The notes beneath the pieces are model-generated. The model saw nothing but the letters and a program-made list of their open reading frames with translations, was not told the origin of the DNA and made no database searches. From Guyanagaster necrorhizus (taxonomy: Eukaryota > Basidiomycota > Agaricomycetes > Agaricales > Physalacriaceae): a stretch of 64,000 nt of DNA. Below are positions 20,604 through 32,678 of this stretch, one piece after another. The position numbers were made by a program, and so were the translations under genes. Numbering within the stretch: the stretch's first letter is position 1; the number at the start of each line of letters is the position of its first letter. The stretch spans positions 232,623 to 296,622 of the forward strand of contig NW_025064902.1 of assembly GCF_019112545.1 (NCBI RefSeq). Direction: 5' to 3'.

Positions 20604-21102
20604 TGTTAGAAATGTGCCAGTTGACTGAACTTCTGTGCATGTGCAGAGACTGGCAGAGTGCATGGGCATCAATGAAGCTATTGGCAACATCACCCTTGAG
20701 TTGGAGTCCAAGGATTTGGATGGACAGAATGGAGTTCCATCAGAGAAGCAAAGAGGGATATCCTTCAGAGTGGAATCCAACAGACAAGATAGAGAGGAGT
20801 TGAAGTGAGCATGAAGTGTAGATAGCTATCTGAGTTGATATTTGAACTGAGTAGTTACAATAATTCTATATGGCTTTATATACTAATAGTAGCTAATTCT
20901 GAGTCAGATTCCATTGGGTTCCAGTGTCAATATTTGCTACTGAGTTCAGGGTCTAAGTATTACAATGTGAAACACAGATGTGAAATGATAATGGTAAAAA
21001 TGAAATTAATAGGTAATGGGAAGCAGGCAGAGTCTGGTGGGTTTTGGAGTTAAATCCATGGTTGGTTGAGGTGATACAGAGGCCAGTGGCATGCATGTAA
21101 CA
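20604..21102 (-). repeat. Solo F1 LTR inserted in F3 copy 1
   Basis: This is a 499-bp inverted F1 LTR (plus-strand ends TGTTAGAAAT and ATGTAACA). The flanks are ACTTT (20599-20603) and GCTTT (21103-21107), a 5-bp target duplication with one transition. The F3 sequence continues on both sides, so order of events is clear: copia, then F3, then F1, then LTR recombination. Confidence 0.88.
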
Positions 21103-21831
21103 GCTTTGCACATGACTTTGCATCACATTGATCAATGATGCATAGGTATTAAATTACCAAGAGACATGTTCTAGAACAGAGCATTAGTGCATAATGAGAT
21201 AAACCTGAATATTGGAGAGATTGACTGAGAAATGAGAAGATTTGGTGAAAGAAATGACCAGGAATGATCTCAGAAGTCTAGAATAACTCCTGTGCATGGA
21301 TTAATTGCTCTGGAGGAATAAGAAAGTGAAGAGACCAGTGGCCAGGCTACTAACAGAGATAACCAGTGTCAGATTGCATAGAAACAAAAGGCAGTCTGAC
21401 CTGAAGCAGAATATGCATGTCAGACTGTAACATGCATGCAAATGATATGCCAGAGACTCTGGAATGGAGTCCTGTGCTTTGAAACTATATTTAGTGTGTC
21501 TCAGTAAGTACAGTAGTAGGCTATTTAAGTATCACATTATAAGAGTAGTAAACAAATTTCCAACCCCCCACAGTTGCAGTGTATTGGGCATAGAAAACCT
21601 TGCACTATAGCTCTGGGTTTGTGTTTATTACTTTGAGTGAGAAAATAGACCTATTATTGATATCATTGAGAGAGATTTGAGGACTGCATGAGGCACAAGA
21701 AGCTTGTAAGGGACTTGAATTTGAATTGATAAGAGATTTTGAATTGTGCCCTAGCCTGAGAATAAGAGAGCAGTGTCTGAAAGACACTATCTTGAGTTTT
21801 TGAGGTATTTGTGATGTGCAGCACTACAGGT

Positions 21832-22083
21832 GGCAGAGGTTTGAACTCTTTGGCTTGATTAATGTGGACTTTTTAGTTATTTCCACAGGTTGGCAGAGGT
21901 TTAAACTCTTTGACCTATAGACAGGGTTATTTGTGATATTTCCACAGATCAGCAGAGGTTCAAACCCTTTGGGTCTGTTGGACAGTGTTTTATTGTGTTT
22001 TGTGTCTCTGGATCACATAGGTTTGAATCCTGTGGGTTTATGATCAGTTTGAAAACTCATGCACAGAGGTTTGAATCCTTTGG
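21832..22083. repeat. Five degenerate ~50-65 bp tandem units with a TTYGAA dyad
   Basis: Units begin near 21832, 21891, 21951, 22016 and 22063. Each contains a variant of GCAGAGGTTTGAACTCTTTGG, a partial palindrome around TTTGAA, TTCAAA or TTAAAC. All are explained as decay of a central TTCGAA. F3 copy 2 has about three units (33167-33315) and copy 3 about two (45885-45970), so unit number varies between copies. Confidence 0.6.
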
Positions 22084-22520
22084 CACTTGTGGACATATTT
22101 GTGATTGGTTTCTGCTTAGAGTGCAAAGCTTTGAGTTGTGTAGTGTATGTTTAGAGATTTGAGATTGATCTGAACTGTGCTTAGAAACCATTTTGAGAGT
22201 TTTATGAGAGTGTTTCAATGTATTGTATTGAGCTATAGTACTCTTTGCCTTAAGGCCCAGCAACATTTATTGGCACCTCTTGTTTTGATAAAACAAAAAG
22301 CTTTGAGACTTAGAGAGATCTGAGACAGTTGTATATGCACAATTGCTATTTGTGCATAGTGGAATTATTTGAGAAGACAATTGTGCTTGCTACAGATACT
22401 CTATCACATTATAATCGCCCTAATGAACTAAAAAGTGTTGTGTGTATGTTGGTGTGATTGTGATCAGTGAATAACACTCTGCTGTGACCATTTTCATCTT
22501 GCATGTATGCAAAACCACTT

Positions 22521-25500
22521 TATCACAATAGCCCTTAGAACTGATGCCAGAACCACCAATTATGATACATTGATTGTGTGTACTCTTGAGATAATAGAGG
22601 ACTCAAAACCTGGCTTTTTGGTGAGTTGAACATAGGTCTTCCACAAATTGTGATAATGCTGATACTGGATAGCTGATTTTAGGGTGAGATCCAACTGTGA
22701 CATATATGAGGGACTTTAGCAGCTCATGATAGAGTGCTTTTTCATGTGGCATAACAGATTCCATGGATATAGAAGGTGAATTCAGATTTAGATCAAGATT
22801 CATTTCTATTAGCATCACAAATAGTGCTATGTTCTGAACTCTGAATCATTTTATGATCTGGTCAATGTAGGCTGGCTGTCCAATGCTGATGGTGCACTTT
22901 TCCCAGTCTCAAGTGATATACATCCCCAAGAGCCAATGTATAGATCCAAGATCAACTAGCTCAAAATGTGAGCCTATTTCTCATTTGAATTAGTCTGATT
23001 GATTTTAGGAGTCTGCAATGATGATGAAATCATCTGTGGCAACTGTGATGATAGTATATTTGGTCTCTGATTTGATCCAGTAGAAAACAGCCTCATCTGC
23101 ATTGCTAACAATGAATTCTAGAGAGATCATTGTTGCCTTCAGAGTCTGGTACCAGCCTCATCCTGCTTGTTTTGTGCTATACAGATATTTGTACAGCTTG
23201 GCACAAATCTTCTGACCTTTGAGGTGTTCCAGAATTGTGAAGAATTCTTCATATCTGTTTGAGAACTTGATATAGATTTTCTTGATGATGTCAGTATGCA
23301 GATACACATTTCTGATATTGGCTTGGTCTATGATTGCATTTTGAGAGGCAGCCATAGAGAGTAGGATGCAGAGAGTGGGAAGACAGACAACTGGAGCATA
23401 GGTGTTGAAGTAGTCAATGCCTTAGATCTGAGAGAATTCTTGGACTACAAAACAGGACTTAGTCTTTTTGGGCTTGTAAGTTTCATTTTGTTTGACCTAA
23501 TAAACAAATCTTGTACTCATGATATTTGTGTCTATAGAAACATCTTCTCTTTTCATCACCTCCTATGCTTTCTTTTTTTTGTACTGCCTTATCTCTGTGA
23601 GCATTGACTCATGCTATTTTCTTTCATCAGAACTACTCAGTACCTCTTTCTCCACCATCATAGCATAGTTGACTGGTAAGTAGCTGTCTGGTTCATCATC
23701 ATCATCATCATCATCTGACTTGTCTTCAAGTGTTGTTGCTGCAATTCTAGCTGTGGTGGGATGTTTGCACAAGTCTGGAGGTGGAAGTTGATCAGGTTTC
23801 AAGGCTGCAGATTGCTTAGGGTAGCTGGGTTGAGAGATAGGATCAGACTCTATGTCTATGAGTGGAGATTTGGGATGCTCTGAATGAGTTTCTGTGAGTG
23901 GTTTGTCTGGCAGATTTTCAAAGGGTTTAGAAGCAGTTGATGACTTTGGGAGAATAAGGTTGGTATCTTCATCCTCTCCCTTGACTATGAATGGTTCAGG
24001 AGTCAGATCATTCTTGTTGAAGTATATATCATATTCAATGCTGACTTTTCGCTTTTTGGACCAGTAAACTCTCCAGCCTTTGATTTCAGTATCAATACTC
24101 ACAAAATGAGTTTCAATAGTATGCTCCTCAAGCTTCTCTGGTGCCTTTACTCAGATCCAGCATTGATATCCCCATAGGCAAAGATCTGAGATGTTAGGCT
24201 TCTTGTCAGTTGCTATCTCAAATGGAGTTTTCTCTGATGGTATTGCTTTTGTTGAGGTGCAGTTGTAGATCTATTTGGCATGCTGGTGAGCTTCAGCCCA
24301 GAGATACTTTGGTAACCCTGAACTGATTAAGAAAGCTCTAGTCATGTCCATCAGATAGCCATTTGAATGTTCAGCAATCTCATTCAACTGTGGAGAATCA
24401 TGTACATTAAGGTGTCAAACAGTTTTCCTTGATTTAAAGTGCTGACCAAACTCTTCACTAGTGAATTCTCCTCTTTAATCTGTATCAAAGATTTTGATAG
24501 CCTCTATGCCTTGCTGGACCTTAATCCATATCTTGTAATATTTATATGATCCAAAGATACCTGATTTCTTTGATAGATATTCAGATTTTGATTCATAGAT
24601 GTGTAGGTTATGAAATGTGCAGAAATAGCAGGCTCTCCCTAGTGATACTATAGATATCAGGCCTATCAGATCTCTAACAATCTTGTCACCACTATTTTTG
24701 ACATATTCATACTGGCCTTGTTTTGGGAATAGCTTGCACTTTGCTTTGATCTTTACACAGATCTCACAAAATTCTGATTTAGAGTCAAGATTAAGCTCAA
24801 TTCTTTTGATATAGATGAGAAATCCAGTGTGACTGACTTGTGAGAGTGATATGAGAGTGTAGGTTATTTTCAGTGCATGATATGCATTTCAAAAACTTGT
24901 GATGGTGGATTTCTATCCCTTTCTCATGAAAAATGGTAGTTGAAGATTCTCTTTTCCTATTGCATAGAAAACTTGGCCATTTGCAGCTTTGATGGGCTTC
25001 AGTTTAATTTTGGTGTAGTTTTTGAATCTCTGATGTTCAGGTGAGTATGTTTTTGATGCTTCACAATCTGCTAATACCATGACATTCTCTCCTTTTGCTG
25101 CATGAGTATCACTCTCAGCTCTGTAATCAGATGTGCATATCAATGTCACATTCTTGTGATCATTGTCATCAGCTATGACAGTGATAGCATGTTCATTGTC
25201 ACTTTCATCAATAGCTGCAGATGCTGACTCCTTTGTCTTTTCCTTTCTCTTAGCCTTGTTCTGCCTTTCCACTACCTTTGCACCAACAATCTGCAATAAG
25301 ATGGCCAGTTTTATCACATACTGGTTTTGTGCATTTGAGATGAGATCAATCAGATCTTTTCTTTGATTTTCCTCCAGACCTCTGGCCCTTTTCTTTGCTC
25401 TATCATTGAGCAGACATCACTATTTTTTTAGCAGTGGCCTTTAATGCAATCTCCTCATCTTATTCTTTATGCAGAGCTGCAACTAGGATGTCTGATGTCA

Positions 25501-26072
25501 GAGTCTTTCCAGTAAACTTGCTGGCAGTGGAGAGAATGCAATGAGTATGATCATAGGAAGGTGGAAGTGATTTTTAGATCATTGAAGTGTACTGATTACC
25601 TTCAATCTTCAGACCCATCTCTTCAATTCATTCACAGAGGATTTTTATTTTGGCAAGATGTTCATACATATTGCCTTCATCAGGGCATACCATATTTCCA
25701 AGCTGAGTAAGGAGATGCTCTTACACAAGATTGCTCTTGCCAGTTATGACAGTGATGAGCTTCTTCCAGATGAGAGCAGCTGTTGCCTCATCTTTAATCT
25801 CATTGAAGATAGAATCAGAAATGGCTTCATAAATGATATTACACATCTTTGTCTCTTTCTGCTTATATTCCTCCAGTTTATCCTCTAGCTTTTTTAGGTC
25901 ATCATCTGAGAGTGGATGTGAAAATACAGTATTAGAGGACTGGTAGAAGTTTTTCTTGTGCTTGACAGAGTGCAGAAGTATGTGAGCTGTTTCTCAGAGG
26001 TGCTGGCTAAGACTCTTGTCCAGGAAGTTGGTGGTGAGCTTCTCTTCAAATGCTATCCAGTTTGATCTATTG
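22521..26072 (-). pseudogene. Copia gag, protease, integrase and RT
   Basis: On the minus strand from 26072: gag with a knuckle-like CDKTGHLIADC near 25275-25310. The protease has VLADCEASKTYSPE near 25040-25075, where D-S-G-A has become D-C-E-A, with KAANGQVFYAIGKENLQL downstream. The integrase ends in LPKYLWAEAHQ and the SH3-like DLCLWGYQCWI. A linker frame of 162 codons (24102-23614) is still open and has a poly-Asp run encoded by an ATC repeat. RT reads NAIIDQANIRNVYLHTDI, then ATDDFIII (catalytic D-D pair) and HPKISYPVSALSQF. Scattered stops make it inactive. Confidence 0.82.
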
Positions 26073-26532
26073 TGTTAGACCCAAGTCACATGTGATCAGA
26101 GCATGTGGTAAACTGACACTGTATCATATTCATACAGTCATATCAGAGTCCACTTATATGTGTCTGTTGACTAAGTGCTTTAAGGCCTTTGCAAATTGGC
26201 TTGAGAGTGAAGTGGTATAGAATAAACTTTAGCTCAAAGCTGGGATTATAAAGTGAGAGCTAGCCTATTTATATACTACTCATTCATTGAGATAAATATA
26301 ATGCTATTTATTGTGTTTGTCTAGATCTTTATGCCCATTGTCCTCAGGCATTGCTATTATCTACAAAAGAATTATTGTGCATCATCAAGAGTTGTCATTG
26401 TATTGAAAGATAATGATGGACTCAGCTTGTTGTGATGACTAAGCCTGTCCTATGGTTCTAAGCACTTGTCTAAGCATTCCAACTAAGCATAAATAGGGGT
26501 TAAATCAAAAGAAAGATAGAAAAATTGTAACA
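26073..26532 (-). repeat. F2 LTR, 3' LTR of G2
   Basis: The LTR is 460 bp, with plus-strand ends TGTTAGACCC and AATTGTAACA. The self-primer motif lies at 26229-26241 (TTAGCTCAAAGCT on the plus strand). The left edge cuts the copia gag. Confidence 0.88.
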
Positions 26533-26549
26533 TTATCCCCTCCTTAAGA

Positions 26550-29500
26550 CTATTGTTCTGATAGCTTAATTTAGGGATAATTCATAATCATGTATTGCAT
26601 TGTCAGCATTCATTCATTTTTTGTTGATCCACTAGTTAGATTCTGGGCTATAGCCCTTTCAGCTAATCAAATAATCAATTGTAATCATCATTCCTCTCCT
26701 CTCTTGCATGGATTTTGCAAAGATGGTGATTTAGGACTTGCTCAATTTCATAATGTTCTTTATCATTGACAAGTTCAGAGTCTGAAGGAGGCAGCCATTC
26801 TTGATTTGAGAATACAGGTGTGATTTATAGTGAAAGAAGTGTTTTATTAAAGACATTGTGAATTTTCCAGGCAGCTGAGTGATGAAGTTTGTATGCAGAG
26901 GTACCAACTGTAGTGATTATGAGGAAGGGCCCCATTTATTTGTCAGTGAGTTTCTGCTTCAGGTGAGGGAGGTGAAGGTTGATTGTGTCTAACCAAACCT
27001 TATCAGCAACATTGTAGTGATGAGCAGGAGCACAGTGTTTGTCATACTATTGTTTCATAGAGGAGGCTGTCTTTTTGAGAGCAGTGCATGTTTCTTCATG
27101 AATTTGGGTCATAGTATGTGTAAAGTCAGATGATGCAGGGGTGGAGGTGTGAGTGCATTTGGTATGAGAGATGTTAGGATGATAGCCATAATTGATAAAA
27201 AAAGGTGTTTTCCTGGTTGCTGAGTGTATGTAGTTATTATGTTGAAAAGTAGCAAGAGTCAGCCATTTGATCTAATTGTCCTGTCAATAGTTGATAAACA
27301 ATTGGAGATATTTTTCAATTCCCTGATTGGCCCTCTCTGTTTCTCTATCAGTTTGAGGGTGATAAGCTGTGGAGGCATTTTGCCAGATGTTGAGCAGGTG
27401 ATACAAGTCATTAAGGAACTTTGAAATGAATTGTAGTCTTCAGTCAGAGATTACAACTTGGGGCATGCCATATTTGGTGTACACCTCATTGCAGAGTATT
27501 TTGCTCCATCCTTCCAATGTTAGTTCCATTAAGCATGTGACTGAGATGATCACCTTAGAGAAACAATCAACAATGATGAGTATGGTATCATAGCTATTGC
27601 AGTCTGGTAATCTAGTAATCCTGTTGACAGAGATATGTGTCTACAGTGTTTGTGAGACCTCATTAGGGTGGAGTGGGGCAGTACATCATTGCATTATTGA
27701 TTTCTCTCATTAGCATGTTTCACATTCCTTCATATAGTGCTTGATATCTTGGCCCAATTTTGGCCACCAGTACTCCTGAAGTACTAGCTCCTTGGTTTTG
27801 GTGATTCCTAGATGGCTCACAGTCACATGGTTGTAGCACATGGTGATAATTTCACCATAAAGTTGTTGATCCTGGGAGATGTAGATTTATCCATTATAAT
27901 AGATTAACTCTTCTTCCTTCATTATTCCTTGCTCATGATTAAGGGATGAGGCCACTTGTTGGTCTTATTTACTGTTGTCCCTGGTCATGCTCTTGATCTA
28001 TTTATAGATCTCCTCCTCTGATAGCATTATCATTGCTCTGAAGTGTTCAGGTTTTAATAATACCACTCCTTCATTATCCTCTCCTCTCTGATTATGGTCT
28101 GCATATCAGCTAAGAAGATTGGCTTTCTTGTTAGCCATCTCAGCCTTATGATGTAATATGTATTCATATTGAGAGAGCTCAGTCACCCATCATGCCTGTC
28201 ATCAATTGAGTTTTTGAGGTGAACAGAAATATCTGAGATTTTGGTGATCCATTCAAACTTTGAAGATCTAAACTGTTTCAATCAGATAATAATGCTATTC
28301 TTCTAGAGCAAGCATTATTGTGAGTAACTCTTGTCATAGATCTTGTAGTTTCATTTGGTTACAGTCAGGGCCTTTGAGAGGAAGGCTACTGGTCACCATC
28401 TCTTGTCTTCTTTCTGAGACAGTACAGTGCTGATTGCTTCTTCACTTGAGTCAGCTTTAACCTTGAACTTCCCTTCTTGAGTTGGGATAGTGAGGATTAC
28501 ATTCTTGGTGAGTCATTGCTTTAAGTCATCAAATGCTCATTGTTGAGAGTCTCCAGCTCCATGGGGCATTCTTTGTCAGTTGCATCATTGGTCAGATGAT
28601 TTTGCTGTAATCCTGAATAAATCTCTGATAGAAGTTCATGAAGCCTAAGAAGGATTGTAACTCCTTCTTTTTCATAGGCACTGGCCACTCCATTACTCTG
28701 GCCACTTTTACCAGGTCCATGCATATGCTCCCCTCACTAATGATTACCCTGAGATACTCTATTTCCAGCACCTTGAACTAGTATTTCTCTGCCTTGAGAA
28801 AGAGTTTATGCTTTTTCATTAGTTCAAGTACCTGCTGGACTAGGCACTGGTGTTCATTTTGATCCTTAGTCATGATAAAGATGTCATCTAAATAGATGGT
28901 GACTTTTTCAGTGGCAATGAGATCTTTGAAGATGTTGTTCATCATCCATTGGAAAGTTGTGGGCAAATTTGTGAGTCCAAAGAACATCACTGTTGGTTCA
29001 AATAATCTCCACTTTGTCTGGAATGCTGCCTTCCATTCATCACCCTCCTTGATATGCACATTGTTGTACTCCCAGCAAATGTCTAGCTTGATATGGCACT
29101 ATGCCCCTCATAGCTTATCCATCAGCTTAGAGATCAGTGGTAATAGATAGTGGTTCTTGATGGTCATCTTATTTAGCTTTCAGCAGTCTTAGACTGGCCA
29201 GAGTTTTCCATCCTTCTTCTTGACAAAGAAGAAAGAAAAAGCCATAGAGGATTTAGAGAGTCTGATCTGTGCTGGAGAGATTCTCATCCAGGAACTTGTT
29301 AAGTTCTTATTGTTTCAGATTGCCAAAGGGGTCTGTTTTGCAATCTAGATTAGTATTGGCATTTAGGATCAATTTGATCATGTGATCCCAAGGCTTTGGT
29401 TCTGGTAATTCATTGAAACTCTCTTTCCTGAACAGATCCTGGTAATTGTGGGCCTATTCAGGGACCATTTCTTTGAATGTCTTCTCTTTCTTTTCTGCAT

Positions 29501-30090
29501 TGGCTTTAGTGGCAAGGTTGTTAGCATGATGTATTGCTCAGATGCATAGTGCTTGCTGCATGTCTATAGCAAGAATAGTCTCTCTGTCCTTTATCTCCTC
29601 ATCTCATCAGTCTTCTGGATTCTCATCCAGTAGTTCGAAAGGGATTTTTTGACAATAGTATCATACAAACATGATTTATCTGGTTTTTCAATTGATCAAT
29701 GGATTGTGACATATTAGCCAATCATGGCCTAGGAATATTTCTTTTGTTTCTAGTTCTGTTACCACCAAATCAATTCATTTGAAGTGATCACCAATAGTTA
29801 ACCAGAGTTCAGTGAACTTGGTTATTGAGCCAGCTTAGTTCTTGGTGCTATTCACATTATACATAGGTATAGGGGCAGCCATTGCTTGTCTGAAGAGTTG
29901 GTGTTTGTCAATGAAAGCTCAATTAATAGAGCTTCCTATACAGCCACTATTGATCAAGGCTGTCACCATATGTGTGGTTCAGTTGATGAGAGTTTTGATT
30001 TGAGCCTTTGTTGTCAGGTCTCATTCCAGGGTCTTGGCCTGATAGACATACCTTCAGGGTCTCTGGAGTTCATCAAGCCATTCTAAGGCT
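26550..30090 (-). pseudogene. G2 pol: protease, RT, RNase H, integrase, chromodomain
   Basis: The protease near 29935-29965 reads ALINSGC, with the catalytic Asp replaced by Asn. RT contains GDEWKAAFQTKWRLFEP, MFFGLTNLPTTFQWMMN and an intact YLDDIFI near 28870-28895. RNase H and a zinc-binding integrase region follow (28500-27700), then the core with CHP-like blocks, and a chromodomain near 26640-26790 (KEHYEIEQVLNHHL). Stops are frequent and mostly TGA. The domain order PR-RT-RH-IN-chromodomain is standard for Ty3/gypsy chromoviruses. Confidence 0.83.
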
Positions 30091-30559
30091 TAATACTATT
30101 CTGTCTTCCTCATCCTTTCAACCATTTCATTTATGACTTTTTTAGGATAGATCTTGTGTACTCAGTTTTTAAGTACTGCCTTCACTACTTCTTCCATTGT
30201 AGCATTTTTGATGGCCCTTCATGTCCATTCAGTGTTGAATGGTTTGAGCCAATGATTGGGAGTCTCTCTCTCTGTTCAGCCCATGAGCAGTTGAGTCTGT
30301 TGGTTTGGCAATTCCTTAAGTGTGTGTGTAATAGTAGTGGGCAATGATTGGAGTATATTCAGATGCTCATATAAGTTAGATATATTGGTATCTACAGAGG
30401 CACTATTAGTCCATCCCACAGCTACTGTACACACACTGTTCTGTTCTTTGGCCATCCTGGTAGAATCACTCACTAGTCAGCCCCATCTTTTATCTCTTTT
30501 ATCTTTGTGTCTTTGCCAAGCTCTTCCTCTTTCTTCTGGAGCTCAGCAATCTGGGCTCA

Positions 30560-32678
30560 TATGTCTTCATGGATTCATTTCTTCTTTGGGCAGTCCTGTG
30601 ACATGTGTCCCTTCTGTCTGCAATTGAAGCATTTCCTCTCTTTCTTTAGCTGATCTATATCCATTGGCTTTCTGCTTCTGGTGTATGTTGTTTTAGTCCT
30701 GGTCTTCTGGATCCCATATGAAGGGGGCATTGGTTGATGAGATATTGGCTTTGGTGCTGGTCTGATTATCAGGCTTTGAGAGTTGTGGTTGGTTTGGTTT
30801 ACAGTATTCCTGCAGGTTGGATTGCTCCACCTTCTGTTGCTGTCTCTCCTTGTACATCTCAATAATCCATTCCTTTCAAGTGTCATATCTCTTTGGGATA
30901 TTCATCCTGATGTCTGATACTATCTTGATGTAGAATGGTGGTGCTCCTTGTTTAAGTGCTTCTACTATTTGTCCATTGTCAGTGATGTCATCCTGAATCC
31001 TGATGAGTTTTGCAAGCCATTCCAACTTATCAAAGTACTCTGTGGCCAGCTTGTCACCCATCTTATACTCCTTGATCTTTGATTTATGCACTTCTTGAAT
31101 AGCAGGATCAATGAACTTGTCATTAGCATCTGTTTAAAGATGATCCAAGATGGCAGCTGATGATGCTGTCTGGTGGTCAAGTAAAAGTTCAGGGAAAGGA
31201 GAATCCACCACATTTTAGCTTTGTCTTTGAAGTAAGACATAGCAAATGCTACTTTGTTCATGTTGGTTCCAAGAAAGGCAGTGTAGACTTCAAAGTACTG
31301 TTCACAGCCTATGAGGAATTAGTTGATGTTGTCTGATGCACTCTTAAAAGGGCAGGGTTTCCAGAGTAAGTCAGAGTGGCACTGTAGAATAGTGGCATTC
31401 TCAGGTAATGCTCCTATTAGGTTTGGCCATTGATTAAAAGATAGTTGCTGCCATTCAGTCAGTGGTCTGGGGAAAGAATGAAGGGAGTTGTCATTGGTGA
31501 CAGGGCTCCCCATTGGTCCTGCTTCTTTGCATAAAATTACCCCATTTTGCATAGTGAACTCCAGTCAGATAGCTTTGGAGCTGTCTTTGACAGGGTCCTT
31601 GCCACTTCCTTTGGCTTCATCTGATGGTGGTTGCCTGCTAAGAAGTCAGCTTCTCTGGCCAGTTCAGGGGTTTCAGAATCCAGTGGTTCAAGCTGTTGGT
31701 TGTTGTTGACTGTGAGTGAGCTAGGTTGCCATGCTTTGGGTTGAAGGGATGGAGTATGAATACCAGGTGTTGGTGGTTCAGATAAAGAGTACCATATACT
31801 TAGCTCACTTTGGTGTGACTGAGGGGGTCTACAGCATTGGCTGAATGTTATATTTTAACTTGTATGCTGGGAGTTGGCTGAGTTGGTCTTTCAGATGCCT
31901 TCTGTTATAAGTGTGAATAGTATGTTTAGTGGCAGAATATTATAAAATATCCTGCTGTTCCATATTATCTTCATATATATACTTCTGTCTCAGGCTTGAC
32001 ACTAACCATTTAGCATCTTGCTATAGAAATGCTACCTTCTCTTGGTATAGCTCCAAATATTCTTTCTCTCTGCTCCACTAAATTTCTTTTACCAGTGTCT
32101 CTTCATCTGTATCTTTTTTGACATGTTCTTATTCTCTCTACTTAAGAGGAATGTCTTAGGCTCTCCCTTCATTGTCCTTCTGTTCCCTGCTGTCCTCAGT
32201 GAGATAACTGTCATATTGGTTGTAAGTGAGTGATATCTGGGGTTAGATGGTTAATGAGAAACTGGTTGTTGTCTTGAGGATTGGTTGTACTGGGACCAGG
32301 TTGAGCAAAAGGCTGCTTGATGGATTTAGTGCTGATCTTGATGTCTCCTCTGTGGCTGCCCTGCACTCTGTGCTCCTCCAGCTCTTAGTGATAGTGGCAG
32401 AAGTTTCAATAAAAGCAGGAGTTAAGAAAGAGTGCTGCAATTCTTTCTTCTAGAAATCTCCAGAGGCCATGGTCAGAGACATGAGTGTTGAGGGAAACTC
32501 AAAGCTTGTAGGTATTAAGTACAGACTTAGTGTGTCAGAGAATAGTACTGGTGTCTGCAATACTGTCAGTTTCAGAGATAGGGAGATAAGTGTGCCTCTG
32601 AGTGGCTTCACTGGAGGTGACAGCCTTGGCTGATCCTGCTCATAGGTCAGTACTGGCAGAGGTATTTATTAGGCCCAG
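30560..32678 (-). pseudogene. G2 gag with zinc knuckle
   Basis: The C-terminal knuckle CFNCRQKGHMSQDC lies near 30590-30640, preceded by capsid-like blocks (FAMSYFKDKAKMWWILL; YKMGDKLATEYFDKLEWL) around 31030-31260. The upstream part is a long acidic, low-complexity region shared with the G4, G5 and G7 gags. It is truncated at the F3 junction. Confidence 0.78.

Larger units (their letters stand above)
20327..22520 (-). repeat. F3 long LTR-like repeat, copy 1 (inverted), containing a solo F1 LTR
   Basis: This is the reverse complement of 32679-34537 and 45431-47205 over their full length, apart from an inserted F1 LTR (20604-21102). There is no protein-coding signal. The ends are near TG and a diverged CA. 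It sits inside the copia RT/RNase H junction. Its length (about 1.7-1.9 kb without the insert) and lack of genes suggest a long solo LTR or a non-autonomous element. I saw no clean target duplication. Confidence 0.72.
18788..26072 (-). mobile_element. Ty1/copia element split by an F3 repeat and cut by G2
   Basis: The minus-strand gag, protease, integrase and RT (26072-22521) stop inside the RT/RNase H junction. The missing next residues resume at 20326 in the same orientation and run to the 3' LTR. The inserted block is the F3 repeat 20327-22520. The gag N-terminus and 5' LTR were removed where the F2 element G2 begins (26073). The element is CpG-depleted and broken. Confidence 0.78.
26073..32678 (-). 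mobile_element. F2 chromovirus copy G2, nearly complete but lacking its 5' end
   Basis: On the minus strand: gag (from 32678), zinc knuckle, protease, RT, RNase H, integrase, chromodomain, purine tract AAGGAGGGGATAA (about 26533-26545) and 3' LTR 26073-26532. The gag N-terminus, PBS and 5' LTR are missing because an F3 repeat begins at 32679. It is the longest pol in the window and the best template for F2 domain order. Confidence 0.85.

Noticed and set aside
21832..22083. CRISPR-like periodic repeat
   Set aside because: Units are degenerate, the spacers are related to each other, and the context is a eukaryotic transposon. It is a tandem repeat within F3.
22016..22083. tRNA B-box-like GGTTTGAATCC
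   Set aside because: The match is only to the T-loop box. There is no acceptor stem, anticodon arm or A box nearby, so it is neither a tRNA gene nor a clear tRNA-derived SINE.
23690..23720. ATC microsatellite
   Set aside because: It encodes an Asp run in the copia integrase-RT linker frame, which is still open, so it is a coding feature and not a separate element.
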